Source: Terebella lapidaria (Eukaryota; Annelida; Polychaeta; Terebellida; Terebellidae). From it: a stretch of 64,000 nt of DNA. A program made the translations under genes and the position numbers. The notes under the pieces were generated by a model that saw nothing but the letters and a program-made list of their open reading frames with translations, did no database searches and was not told the origin of the DNA. The stretch spans positions 32,982,165 through 33,046,164 of the forward strand of contig OX424564.1 of NCBI GenBank assembly GCA_949152475.1. The letters are read 5' to 3'. Of the stretch, positions 25,801 to 35,015 are shown in pieces; the first letter of the stretch is position 1, and the number at the start of each line of letters is the position of its first letter.

Positions 25801-28800
25801 GTGGGCCAAGTTGTCAAGATGATAAAAAGCAGTTCTGGTAAGAAACTGTCTGATGAGCTCTCACTCTTACCCACATACAATGGCCTATGTATCCTTTTTT
25901 CTCAGTCCAGTATGACCATTTGAAATGATAAGAACAAAATGGGGGATGCCACAAAGCCTATAGGCTTTTATGTCTAGTTTTTTTTGATCCGGCTCCGAGG
26001 TCCGTGAGGTCCTTGAGGATGAAATCGAGGCTGATCTTGAAACTTGGTTTCCGGACGATAACTCGAAAAATATTCAGGCAATAGTTGCAGAATTTTGCAC
26101 GGAGGTTTATATATCAACAGGGAAGAACCCTATTGATTTTGGGATCGATACGCCAAAAGACCTTTGACCTAGAGGTCGAAATAATTTTTTGCTGAGTCAT
26201 CCTTGAGGCATCCTGCATATCTCGGAAACGGTGCGTCGTAGAGCGAAACGGACGTTATTTTCGGACTCGTCGCCCTAGACAAACATGTCTAAGGGGTATT
26301 ATGGATGAACTTTGACCTTGACCCGAAATTTTTTTGCCGAGTCGGCATTTTTCGTTTTCGTCGATATCTCGGAAACGGTGCGTCGTAGAGCGAAACGGAC
26401 GTTATTTTCGGACTCGTCGCCCTAGACAAACATTTCTAGGGTGTATTATTTTTTTTGATCCGGCTCCGAGGTTCGTGAGGTCCTTGAGGATGAAATCGAG
26501 GCTGATCTTGAAACTTGGTTTCCGGACGATAACTCGAAAAATATTCAGGCAATAGTTGCAGAATTTTGCACGGAGGTTTATATATCAACATGGAAGAACC
26601 CTATTGATTTTGGGATCGATACGTCAAACGACCTTTGACCTAGAGGTCGAAATAATTTTTTGCTGAGTCATCCTTGAGGCATCCTGCATATCTCGGAAAC
26701 GGTGCGTCGTAGAGCGAAACGGACGTTATTTTCGGACTCGTTGCCCTAGACAAACATGTCTAATTGGTATTATGGATGAACTTTGACCTTGACCCGAAAT
26801 TTTTTTGCCGAGTCGGCATTTTTCGTTTTCGTCGATATTTCGAGAACGGTGTGTCGTAGAGCGAAACGGACGTTATTTTCGGACTCGTCGCCCTAGACAA
26901 ACATGTCTAAGGGGTATTATGGATGAACTTTGACCTTGACCCGAAATTTTTTTGCCGAGTCGGCATTTTTCGTTTTCGTCGATATCTCGGAAACGGTGCT
27001 TCGTAGAGCGAAACGGACGTTATTTTCGGACTCGTCGCCGTAGACAAACATGTCTAAAGGGTATTATGGATGAACTTTGACCTTGACCCGAAATTTTTTT
27101 GCCGAGTCGACATTTTTCGTTTTCGTCGATATCTCGGAAACGGTGTGTCGTAGAGCGAAACGGACGTTATTTTCGGACTCGTCGCACTAGACAAACATGT
27201 CTAAGGGGAATTATTGATGAACTTTGACCTTGACCCGAAATTTTTTTGCCGAGTCGGCATTTTTCGTTTTCGTCGATATCTCGGAAACGGTGCGTCGTAG
27301 AGCGAAACGGACGTTATTTTCGGACTCGTCGCCGTAGACAAACATGTCTAAGGGGTATTATGGATTAACTTTGACCTTGACCCGAAATTTTTTTGCCGAG
27401 TCGGCAGTTTTTGTTTTCGTCGATATCTCGGAAACGGTGCGTCGTAGAGCGAAACGGATGGTATTTTCGGACTCGTCGCCCTAGACTAACATGTCTAGCG
27501 GGTATTATGGATGAACTTTGACCTTGACCTGAAATTTGTCGACATTTTTCATTTTCGTCGATATCTAGTATTATAAATTATTCATCACACCGAAATGCCT
27601 CCAAGGCATCTTTAGGCCTTGACGTCTAGTTGTAAACATAACTGCTAGTCTTCTAGATGTACTCACTGCCTTACTTAATCTGATGTATAATATTATATCC
27701 CCCCCCCACACACACACAGATCCTGCAGGCTATGGGCAAGTCCTACCATCCCGGCTGTTTCCGATGTTGTATGTGTAACGAGTGCTTGGACGGAGTTCCC
27801 TTCACGATAGACGTCGAGAATAAAATCTACTGTGTCGATGACTATCACAGGTTAGTGTTGTGCCCTTTCGGTGCTTTCTGGGGACTCGATTCTTTACTCT
27901 GCAGTTCCATAGAATTAGGTGTTAGAAATGTATGCTAATATTCATACCTTTAAATTATCACAGGCAATACGCTCCCAAGTGTGCCGCATGCGGACAAGGA
28001 ATCACACCAGTCGATGTAAGTACACTATCACGTTATACATCGCCTAGATGACTTTCAATATAAGTATGTAATATACAACATGTAACAATATTTCCCTAAT
28101 CATTATGTGCCTGTGTGTAGGGTACGGAGGAGACCGTTCGTGTGGTGTCGATGGACAAAGACTTCCACGTTGACTGTTACCACTGCGAGGTCAGTTCTTC
28201 AGGGGTCTGAACTTTTGTAAAGATTTTGTAAAGATTTAGAAAATAGTTTAATCACTTGTGTTCCATTACATTAAATTTCAGGTTAACAGTTTGATGTAAC
28301 TGAATCAGATTTGCAATCAACACATCATGCAAAAATATCAATTGTCTCATGCCAACCTGTTCTTTCTCTAACCATTGCAGGATTGCGGCATGCAGTTGAC
28401 GGATGAACCGGACAAGCGATGTTACCCGCTGGATGACCACCTCCTGTGTCACGTCTGTCACATCCAACGGCTCCAGGGGGCGGGGCCAGAGGCTGGGGGG
28501 TCCCCGCGGGATTCCGGGGGTGGCCTTGGGGGCTCTGACAGCAGTGTCAACAGCACCGGCGCCGGACCATACAACCGGGCAAACCAGAGTAACCCCAGCA
28601 TCGGTGGTGGGGGTAATACCGGGTCGCCATCGCTGACCAATGGCAAGCCAGTGCAGAACAACATGCAGTACGTCTACAATGGGACCGGCGACCGAGGCGG
28701 ATCCCCGGCTGAAAATTACTCGTCCTCGTCAGCGATTTACGCGAACCTGAAGTCCGTGCCTAGTGGGATAGTGAATGGATACGGATCGCATCAAGCGCCT

Positions 28801-28863
28801 TCAATTAAATCGCCGGTGATTCCATACGGAGATGCTGCAAAGTATCATATCACGGATCTCTGA
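9900..28863 (+). CDS. Ajuba/LIMD1/WTIP-family LIM protein (whole gene, 8 constant coding exons)
   Basis: Coding exons are 9900-11436, 19884-19985, 21912-21979, 22220-22282, 27720-27850, 27964-28015, 28121-28189 and 28381-28863. All junctions are GT-AG with matching phase, giving 834 residues. A long low-complexity pre-LIM region (1-512) is followed by three LIM domains (about 514-705) and a 129-residue Gly/Ser/Asn-rich tail. The LIM core closely follows the Ajuba/LIMD1/WTIP subfamily, for example [54 protein letters not shown] and [20 protein letters not shown]. In known animals these adaptors shuttle between adherens junctions and nucleus and restrain Warts/LATS in Hippo signalling. The start ATG follows an in-frame TAG at 9867. 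The tail ends ITDL, a class I PDZ-ligand-like C-terminus. Confidence 0.92.
11437..15810 (+). other. Ajuba-family intron 1, first part
   Basis: No coding sequence is recognised. It contains a 15-G run (about 12806-12820) and a 17-C run (13172-13188). The frame runs past the donor for 15 codons to 11483, as expected for an intron read-through and not a real C-terminus. Confidence 0.5.
15811..16284 (+). CDS. Probable alternative Ajuba-family exon with an in-frame stop
   Basis: An acceptor (AGTATTTTAG at 15801-15810) and donor (TTTG|GTGAGT at 16285) bound 474 bp, exactly 158 codons, with phase 1 at both ends. It fits in frame between exon 1 and the LIM1 exon. The frame is coding-like on both sides of one TAA at 16050-16052: Ser/Lys-rich before it, then [18 protein letters not shown] and [17 protein letters not shown], ending [10 protein letters not shown] before LIM1. 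Alternatives are a cassette exon that truncates the protein before the LIM domains, an alternative first exon starting at ATG 16140 ([13 protein letters not shown]) that gives a short LIM isoform, or a nonsense allele or base error in an otherwise complete exon. I do not recognise the encoded segment. Confidence 0.6.
16285..19883 (+). other. Ajuba-family intron, second part
   Basis: AT-rich intronic sequence with no recognised element boundary. It includes a 17-C run (17691-17707). The open frames in it are short and without domain content. Confidence 0.45.
19884..19985 (+). CDS. Ajuba-family exon: first half of LIM1
   Basis: The acceptor is CTGTACAG and the donor G|GTCAGT. It encodes [20 protein letters not shown], then [14 protein letters not shown], giving the first zinc site Cys pairs and the His/Cys ligands of LIM1. 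Phase 1 at both ends joins it to exon 1, or to the alternative exon, and to the next exon. Confidence 0.93.
21912..21979 (+). CDS. Ajuba-family exon: second half of LIM1
   Basis: The acceptor is ATTTCAG and the donor TTG|GTAGAG. It encodes [20 protein letters not shown] and YL, the second zinc site of LIM1, and ends in phase 0. Confidence 0.92.
22220..22282 (+). CDS. Ajuba-family exon: LIM1-LIM2 junction
   Basis: A 63-bp phase 0-0 exon encoding [20 protein letters not shown] plus L, the linker and first Cys pair of LIM2. The acceptor follows TTTTTGTTGCAG; the donor is CTG|GTACGT. The 5.4-kb intron that follows holds three nested mobile elements. Confidence 0.92.
23100..24932 (+). mobile_element. 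Helentron-like element A, nested in D
   Basis: Begins AGGTTACCGGACC; the first 27 bp fold back on themselves (GGTTACCGGAC against GTCCGATAACC). It ends TCCGGTAACC (24903-24912, exact inverse of 23101-23110) and the hairpin TTAGCCCTTGGGCTAA (24917-24932), whose last four bases are the CTRR-type CTAA, followed by T's. It is preceded by TTTTT. It has (CCGT/GTCC)n simple repeats near 23147-23195, an AAAATGGCGGCC segment near 23311, and ten 134-bp repeats. It is the same family as element B at 31861-34380. Confidence 0.68.
23540..24890. repeat. 134-bp tandem array, ten copies, rich in nuclear-receptor half-sites
   Basis: The marker AGGAATC or AGGGATC recurs at 23587, 23721, 23854, 23988, 24122, 24256, 24390, 24524, 24658 and 24793, a period of 133-135 bp. 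Each copy carries the pattern TGACCTTGA, then two TGACCT-type half-sites separated by one base (a DR1 arrangement, for example 23782-23794), then usually CAAGGTCA. Copies 3 and 8, and 4 and 9, share private variants, implying a five-copy higher-order unit of about 670 bp. Confidence 0.92.
25050..25330. repeat. 73-bp minisatellite, about four copies
   Basis: The phrase CAGCCAGTCTGTCCAGC or close variants recurs at about 25082, 25155, 25228 and 25300, every 73 bp, alternating with CTCTCAGCCAGCCCTGCTC. The frames open here are by-products of the repeat. Confidence 0.85.
25979..27560. repeat. 147-bp tandem array plus 472-bp duplication inside element C
   Basis: The marker TTTGACCTTGACC recurs at 26311, 26782, 26929, 27076, 27223, 27370 and 27517; the last six are spaced exactly 147 bp. 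A longer unit starting GATCCGGCTCCGAGG is present twice (25986 and 26458), 472 bp apart. Each 147-bp unit includes GAGCGAAACGGACGTTATTT and TCGTCGCCCTAGACAAAC. The same text also occurs left of nested element D (about 22690-22760), showing that it belongs to C. Confidence 0.9.
27720..27850 (+). CDS. Ajuba-family exon: most of LIM2
   Basis: The acceptor follows a C-run and (CA)n tract; the donor is CAG|GTTAGT. It encodes [20 protein letters not shown], then [20 protein letters not shown] and DYHR (split codon), the most conserved LIM2 block of the subfamily. Confidence 0.93.
27964..28015 (+). CDS. Ajuba-family exon: start of LIM3
   Basis: Encodes (R)[17 protein letters not shown], the first Cys pair of LIM3. 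Short 52-bp exon; acceptor TCACAG, donor GAT|GTAAGT. Confidence 0.92.
28121..28189 (+). CDS. Ajuba-family exon: LIM3 middle
   Basis: A 69-bp phase 0 exon encoding [20 protein letters not shown] then HCE. The acceptor is TGTGTAG and the donor GAG|GTCAGT. The insert before RVVSMD is typical of Ajuba-family LIM3. Confidence 0.93.
28381..28863 (+). CDS. Ajuba-family last exon: end of LIM3 and extended tail
   Basis: Encodes [20 protein letters not shown] and [11 protein letters not shown], closing LIM3, then about 129 residues rich in Gly, Ser and Asn, ending KYHITDL and TGA at 28861-28863. In the vertebrate relatives I know, LIM3 lies close to the C-terminus, so this tail is an extension. The last residues fit a class I PDZ-binding motif (T-x-L), as in the related protein LPP. 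Confidence 0.92.
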   Translation, partial: DCGMQLTDEPDKRCYPLDDHLLCHVCHIQRLQGAGPEAGGSPRDSGGGLGGSDSSVNSTGAGPYNRANQSNPSIGGGGNTGSPSLTNGKPVQNNMQYVYNGTGDRGGSPAENYSSSSAIYANLKSVPSGIVNGYGSHQAPSIKSPVIPYGDAAKYHITDL

Positions 28864-30965
28864 TTGTTCATGGAGTCATTGTGTGTGTGAGTGAGTGACC
28901 TTGAAATCCATGGATTGAGGGTTAGCGTGAATGTTACCTGCAATAGGCAATGTGTATATATGTGGTGAATTTATGAACTGATGTCGAGGGGGGGGGGGGG
29001 GGGAGTGGTGCGCTGACTAGAAGAGGCAATGTTTTGAACGTTTTACTGCTGGTTTTCCCCGCTGGAAGCTTCGCTCTGCTGGGATGACTTTTTACGTGCC
29101 TCTAGTTTATATATGTAGTCTGTAGTCTGTCCTATTGCTTATACACTTGGTGCTCTCACATAGCTGTCGAATCATGTTTTTGAAGTAAGACGAGGTCACG
29201 ATCGAATTGTGATTCTGTTCAAGTTTGGATAATCTATGGACATTTTTACCGTGTTACTTGATGTTTATTCATGAATGTTATGTTACAATCTATGTTGTTG
29301 CTTGAATATCAGGTGCATTTATATATACAGTTTATATATAAAAAGTAATAAAATCATTGTTCAGGATTCAAATGGCATTCAAGATTCAAGTTTCCTGTGT
29401 AGTATACATCTATTGAATTTTACAGCCATATTGGTTCACTCAGCTAAGATAGCAAGTGTTTGTGTTGACCTTCCAAACTGCCTTAGTCTTTCATAGATAA
29501 GTCACAAACATTACACAATCATATGTATAATCAATCAGTGTAATATTACAATATGGAATGGTAATTGTTAGAGATGTGCTCAGAATGTTTGTTTTGTATT
29601 TGTTAAATGGCTGTATTCATGTAAAGTACATATATGGGTGTTGAAGCTATGTAATTGCATGGTGATCCACTGAAAATTCAAACATTTCCAATTATACCTT
29701 GTTAGACACCGTTCATGTCTGTTGATGTTGTCCTATTAATAGTGAACCAGGTACATGTTGTGTATTACTCTATGGCTAGGTATTTGATATGGTAAATACT
29801 TGAACAAGCATGTGTCCGGGTAGACTGTCTCTGTGTCCATAGCAAATTTCTCACTGTCTATATCTATCAGCTATTTATTCGCAGTCCATTTTCAAATGTT
29901 ACTGAGCTAAAAGCGCAATACAATTTGAGACATTCATGACATGGAACCTTTTATAAAATGGAAATTCTATCCAGGTATTTCCGAAAGTCTGGAAAATTGA
30001 CCGGTACTGTTAACAACAATATACACCAATAGTAACTAACAACTTTCATCCGAACCACAAATTGAATTTGTCATTGTCGTTTTGTAACATTTTAATTCAC
30101 ATATAAACATCGAGTAAACTATTTGTATTCGAAATGTTCCGCTGTATCATACAAGTTAGGTGCTTATCGTTCTAGACATGTCAAAAATAGAACGTTCCTT
30201 TCTGCTTTCCGCTAGTGTTCTGTAATCTTTGCTCAGTCTGATAAAATAACCCTGTGGTCACATGACTGTCACATGACTAATCCAAGACAAATCAGTATTA
30301 TCGTGAAATGTTGAACAAAAAAAACTGAAAACGAAAAAATCAGCCAGTGACTAAGACTTAGCGATTAGGAATATTTATTTTGCTATATTTGGATTGGGAC
30401 CTTGTGCATTGTTCGAGGAGTACTCAGTGTGTACAAAAACATAGTACTCGATTCTTCTGCATGCTCTTCAATGTGTAAAGTTTGGATGTAAGAATGCAGT
30501 AGGAAGTTTAGAAAAATATTAGTATAATGTCAAAATATGAGTCATTTCTTCCATGTTCTGGTTCAATGCTGAAATCTAGCTCGGAAATTGGTTCTGAAAA
30601 TTCGCTTGATATACGAAGGAATATTTTCATGACATAATTGGTACATTTTGAAGATAGATCATGTTCCAAAATTTGATGTTTCGATTTAGGTGAAATTTCG
30701 ATATTTTTGTTTGAAGAAACTAGAATTTTCATGAGTGAAAATTTTGTATGTGTGTAATTCGTTTGTTTACGTAAACTGCATCTATGACTATTCTTGCTTT
30801 TTTTTGCACAATTACATGGACGTTTTACTTTATTTCCTCAGCTCAGCTTGTTACTCTGTTTGTTTTGTACTTAAGTCATTTCTGAACAATGTATCATTGG
30901 TGTATGATATGCAATTTGTAAATCGCAACGAATCCAAAATAAATTTATTTCTGAAAAGAAGCTAC
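28864..30965 (+). other. Probable Ajuba-family 3' UTR
   Basis: AT-rich, no genes. A 16-G run occurs at 28988-29003. AATAAA hexamers occur at 29347 and at 30938; the latter is followed by a T/G-rich stretch (TTGGATTGTTTTCACTG), so the transcript may end near 30960. Both sites are candidates only. Confidence 0.4.
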
Positions 30966-31257
30966 TTGGATTGTTTTCACTGATCTCCCTGAGATTGTTC
31001 AGGTATTAAAACATTTCATAGACAGATGTTTATGAAGGACACACACCTACATTTAGTAAACCATCGAAACACAAACATGTATTATTGCAAACACATACAT
31101 GGATTTATATTCCATAATCTGAATTTGTCTGTGCATTCAAAACGTCATTCATGGCCAACACAGAAACGGATACCAAGAGTATTCATAACATTCTTGGGAC
31201 ATAAAAAAGCTTTTGTCAAGACTGTTGCCAGATAGCTGTTTTAAATTCTCTGGGTAT

Positions 31258-31634
31258 GGAATTCCCATTACGAACCGCGAGCTGCGACCTGCGTACTGCG
31301 ATCTGCGACCTGCGAGCTGGTATAGAAACGAGAAATGATATCGCATATATGGCTTTTTCCCTAGTAAACCATGGTTTAATACGGAAAATGTATATAGACC
31401 TACCAAATATTTAAGTTGTATTTTGTTGCACACAGGTCGCAGTTTGTAACGTGAGTTCGTAGGTTGTACCTCGCAGGTCGCAGTTTTACCTCGCAGGTCG
31501 CAGTTTCACTTCGCAGGTGGCAGGTTTTACCTCGCAGGTCGCAGTTATAGCTCGCAGGTCACATGTCTGTATCAATTTATAGCTCGCAGCTCGCAGTACG
31601 CAGGTCGCAGCTCGCGGTTCGTAACGGGAATTCC
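31258..31634. mobile_element. 377-bp MITE-like element with 43-bp terminal inverted repeats
   Basis: 31258-31300 and 31592-31634 are inverted copies matching at 42 of 43 bases; the ends are GGAATTCCCATTACGAACCG and its near complement. Much of the interior is a degenerate GC-rich motif of the type CTCGCAGGTCGCAG repeated about ten times in varied orientation. There is no ORF of note. The terminal GGAATTCC is itself palindromic, so the target duplication cannot be told apart from the ends. Confidence 0.7.
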
Positions 31635-31860
31635 CTATCTGGGAACAGTGGAGGAATAGTTTTGAGGCACGAAATTCAATACGTGAAGATTGCATAAACT
31701 ATACTGAACCCGTTATGCTGATCACAATCCAGGAACACCATTCTTTTCGTGTTGTGGTCATTTATGGGACCGTTATGAATCATAATGCAGACCAGAATGG
31801 CCCACAAGTCATGCTAATCATTGTTTTTCGTATAATGGAAGCAAATGTGATATTTTTTTT

Positions 31861-34380
31861 AGGTTACCGTTCCTATAGTCCGATAACCTGTTGCAGTGGT
31901 TATCGGAGTTAACAGGCGATTTATTTTCTGAAATGTCGCACAAAAATGCCTAAGAATATTTCGAGAGGGGAGTATTCACCCCCTGTTCGCGGCACAGCGG
32001 TAAATCAATTCTTGACGTTATCGGTTTTAAATTCTTGACGTTATGCGCAAAATTCTTGACGTTATGCGCGTAATTCTTGACGATGTACTTTTGTGTAGCC
32101 ACAGAAAAGACAATTGAGTACGTTTAATAATGAAATAAACCTGATATGGAACAATTAATATCGTGATAGTTAAGCGCACAGTACACAGATACTATATATG
32201 TCTTGATATGTAGCACAACTGTGGATTCAAGCACCATTGTAAGTAATATACAATGGGCGTTCGATGGTTAACTCTAAATATTGTTCTCCAGCTCTTGAAA
32301 AGGCGCAAAAACCGGTCAATAAGTATATGTAATGACTATTTGATTCATCAGTAGTTTGTACAATGATGTTACATACGGAAAAAGTGGTTATTAATATGGA
32401 AACCTACGCATCCCCAATTTTGCACGGCGTTAAATTATTGACGTTATGATTACACAAGTTAATCATTCTTGACGTTATATCACAGAGAAGTTGACGATAT
32501 TGGTTGTTATTGATTTAAAGAAAAAACATGTTTATAAAAGAAAGAAAAATGTAATAATGGTATTAAATGTATTATTGATAAGTATTTAATATATGTTGAC
32601 GTTTAACCTGTTATAAGGCGTCATGGTGCTAGTATTTAATATATGTTGACGTTTAACCTGTTATAAAGCGTCATGGTGCTACATAACAACCGTGTGCTCA
32701 TTCCATGGCCTGGAAGTCTATTATGTACGCAACAGAAATGTTTTTCCCAGCGTGAAGAAAGTCCTTTAGAGTATATGTGATTGACCGATGGTCGTTGACA
32801 TCACCTTATATGTATTTCTTTTTGTTTTCCGACTTCTCTGACGGCCTACATTGGTGTAGAATTCTCAACATTGCAATAAAAGCAGAGACATTCCGGTGAT
32901 CTCATCCAATATACTGCTAATATTAATTTGGTAACAATTTAAGTGCTGTTTTAAATTAGTTTGCGGCTGGTATGCGACAATTGCTTTATGCATTCTCCTG
33001 CCAGTTATTTATTTCTGACCTCTCCAAGTATAATCAATTTGCGTTATATAAACGCCAACAAAGTTACCACTAGAAATGTGTTGTATTGCAGCGATGGACA
33101 GTGATACATTGGTTTTGAGCATGAATTTAGTAGGATGTTTTTTTTTTAAAACAGACTTGCCGACGGCTACGAAAGCTCAGGGCCAAAAACCAGTACTGGC
33201 GGTCAGGCAAAGATATGGCACGTCTAAGTAGACTTTGGGGGAGATACTTTGATTGAGGGTGTTCACAATTTGCCGTGTCATTTACTTTGATGTGACTGAT
33301 CGTATGACGATATATATAAACTGTATAGATATTGGTGTGGCGCTTTCGTATGGGAATAAACTGTGTAACCACGTTTTATGTTTTATATGAAATCTCAAAA
33401 TGTGTCAGGATGTTTATTACTTGCATTTTGTAATACGTCATAAGTATTTCCAATTTTGTTTTTGCATATTTAGCATCGTATTTTATCTGCAAGAGGAAAC
33501 CACTCTTTTATTCAATTTTACTACTTAATTAAATTGCAATCATGCGTCAAAAATAACGACAAAAATTTCTAACATGCTTTCAATAACGTCAAGCATGACG
33601 AACTAACGTCAATAATACCGAACTTATCATTGTTGGTGGAAAACGACTGACAAGTAAGTTTAATTTAACATCTGGGCTTTGAACCTTTCAATGCTTAATC
33701 ATAAATGAGCTGCCGATTTGCTAAAGCTCATTTACAGTACATAGCGGATTCATTGCATGGAAATGAAATGCATTTAGTACATTCGTATAAGTGCACGGCA
33801 CGATCTTCAATCTCAGAGCGTGATTGGGATACCATAATGCTTCGTCTAACTCATAAATCGAATATATAGTCACCCTGTTACTAATTACCTGAACTCATTT
33901 AGATAATTTAAGCTGAGATCGCGATAGAACAAAACATAAACAAAGATATCGTCAAGAATTTCGCGCATAACGTCAAGAATATTGCGCATCACGTCAAGAA
34001 TTTAGAACCGATAACGTCAAAAATTTACTTACCGCTGTGCTGCGAACAGGGGGTGAGTATTACTTATTATTTTTTTATTTTAGTTTTTTTTTTCAAAATG
34101 GCGGCCATTTTTGACGAAAGATTGCCAATTTTAGACTTTGGCGGCCACTTTCTCAAAAACTGTCTGATCAATTTTGAGATTTTTAGTTTAAAAGATTCCC
34201 CTCATGTACCTTTATGATGTGTATAGGATGTGTATAAGTTTCGTTGCCCTTGAATCGCCGGTTTGCACGTGGCGGCCATTTTGATTTTTTCACAAAGATG
34301 ACCTTGATCTCAAGGTCATATGTCACCTGCAATGATTAAAACCAAAAATGTCCGGTAACCTATCTTAGCCCTTGGTCTAA
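31861..34380 (+). mobile_element. Helentron-like element B (same family as A), split by another element
   Basis: Begins AGGTTACCGTTCCTATAG with fold-back GGTTACCG/CCGATAACC and is preceded by a T-run. It ends TCCGGTAACC (34351-34360) and TTAGCCCTTGGTCTAA (34365-34380), then TTTTT. The interior matches element A (GCACAAAAATGCCTAAGAAT, AAAATGGCGGCCATTTT, TTTCGTTGCCCTTGAATCGC) but with only one copy of the TGACCTTGATCTCAAGGTCA block instead of ten. Removing the 31977-34055 insertion leaves about 0.44 kb. Confidence 0.65.
31977..34055. mobile_element. DNA transposon with about 105-bp TIRs and 6-bp target duplication
   Basis: It is flanked exactly by AGTATT (31971-31976 and 34056-34061). The left end CACCCCCTGTTCGCGGCACA and the right end, reversed, CACCCCCTGTTCGCAGCACA continue as near-identical inverted repeats for about 105 bp. 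The repeats contain four spaced copies of TTCTTGACGTTAT-type motifs (left copies at 32009, 32032, 32053 and 32074, 21-23 bp apart). More TTGACGTT motifs lie inside, including a tandem duplication (32580-32690). No transposase ORF is seen, so it is non-autonomous. The superfamily is unresolved; 6-bp duplications are uncommon (Dada-like elements are one possibility). Confidence 0.8.
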
Positions 34381-35015
34381 TTTTTCTTCTTGTTTAAATA
34401 CCTTTTGCAATTTCTATAAATTATCTCATATTCATCGAGGATTAACTTTTTTTGTGTGAAATTTATTCTCTATTTGTATATGCACGACACCTCACGGAAT
34501 AAACGCCTATGTAACAACATGGTCACATAGCCCCAGGTATGTACTATGGACATGCAAGTACATGGAACTATTTATACTATATATAGTGTATCATTATGAT
34601 CTTCAATTCGATCTTGACATCTGCCCAGAAGTTTGACAGAAGTTTGGCGAACTTCAACCGTCCACGACCAGCCCACGGCAGTGCCACTAGCACCACATCG
34701 GCGTTACCGAAGTGAGTTCGATTTTGTTACCACTACTCAGTTACAAGTCAGTTCCGGTCCCGAGTTCCGCCTGTCATGTCAAAATACGACAGCACTGCAA
34801 CCCTTGAGACTGTTGTAGCCAATCATGCTAACAAGTATAACGCCATGTTTTTAGAAAAACATGGCAGAAAACCCGGCCCTTTTGTGTGTGCATGTTTTCC
34901 ATGGACTCACAATGCTGATTGTCGAGTTCACATTGTAAGAAGTTATCCCATAAAACCTGGTTGAACAGCTTATTTCCATATGAATAAGTCGCACCAATAT
35001 TTATGCCCTTCATGG

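Larger units (their letters stand above)
22760..25977 (+). mobile_element. Helentron-like element D, nested in C
   Basis: Begins AGGCATCCCGATTG with hairpin CCCGAT...ATCGGG (22766-22782). It ends GGGATGCC (25943-25950, inverse of the left end), a 16-bp palindrome AAAGCCTATAGGCTTT (25953-25968), then TGTCTAG|TTT. The flanks join into C sequence: GGTGTATTATT before and T-run plus GATCCGGCTCC after, the same join seen uninterrupted at 26441-26464. It contains long T-rich simple sequence (22801-22862), nested element A and a 73-bp minisatellite. Confidence 0.68.
22459..27629 (+). mobile_element. Outer Helentron-like (HINE-type) element C
   Basis: The left end AAGGCATTTCGG (22459) and the right segment CCGAAATGCCT (27590-27600) form an 11-bp perfect inverted pair. 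The left end folds as a hairpin (GGCATTTC/GAAATGCC, 22461-22480). The right end has a hairpin (27603-27620) followed by GTCTAG|TT. The left flank ends in TT and the right flank starts with TT. Subterminal inverted repeats, a 3' hairpin ending in CTRR, TT target preference and internal tandem repeats are the diagnostic set for non-autonomous Helentron-associated elements. It carries a 147-bp array and is interrupted by element D. No Rep/helicase ORF is present. Confidence 0.65.

Noticed and set aside
31977..34055. LTR retrotransposon remnant
   Set aside because: The long terminal repeats are inverted, not direct, and there is no gag or pol.
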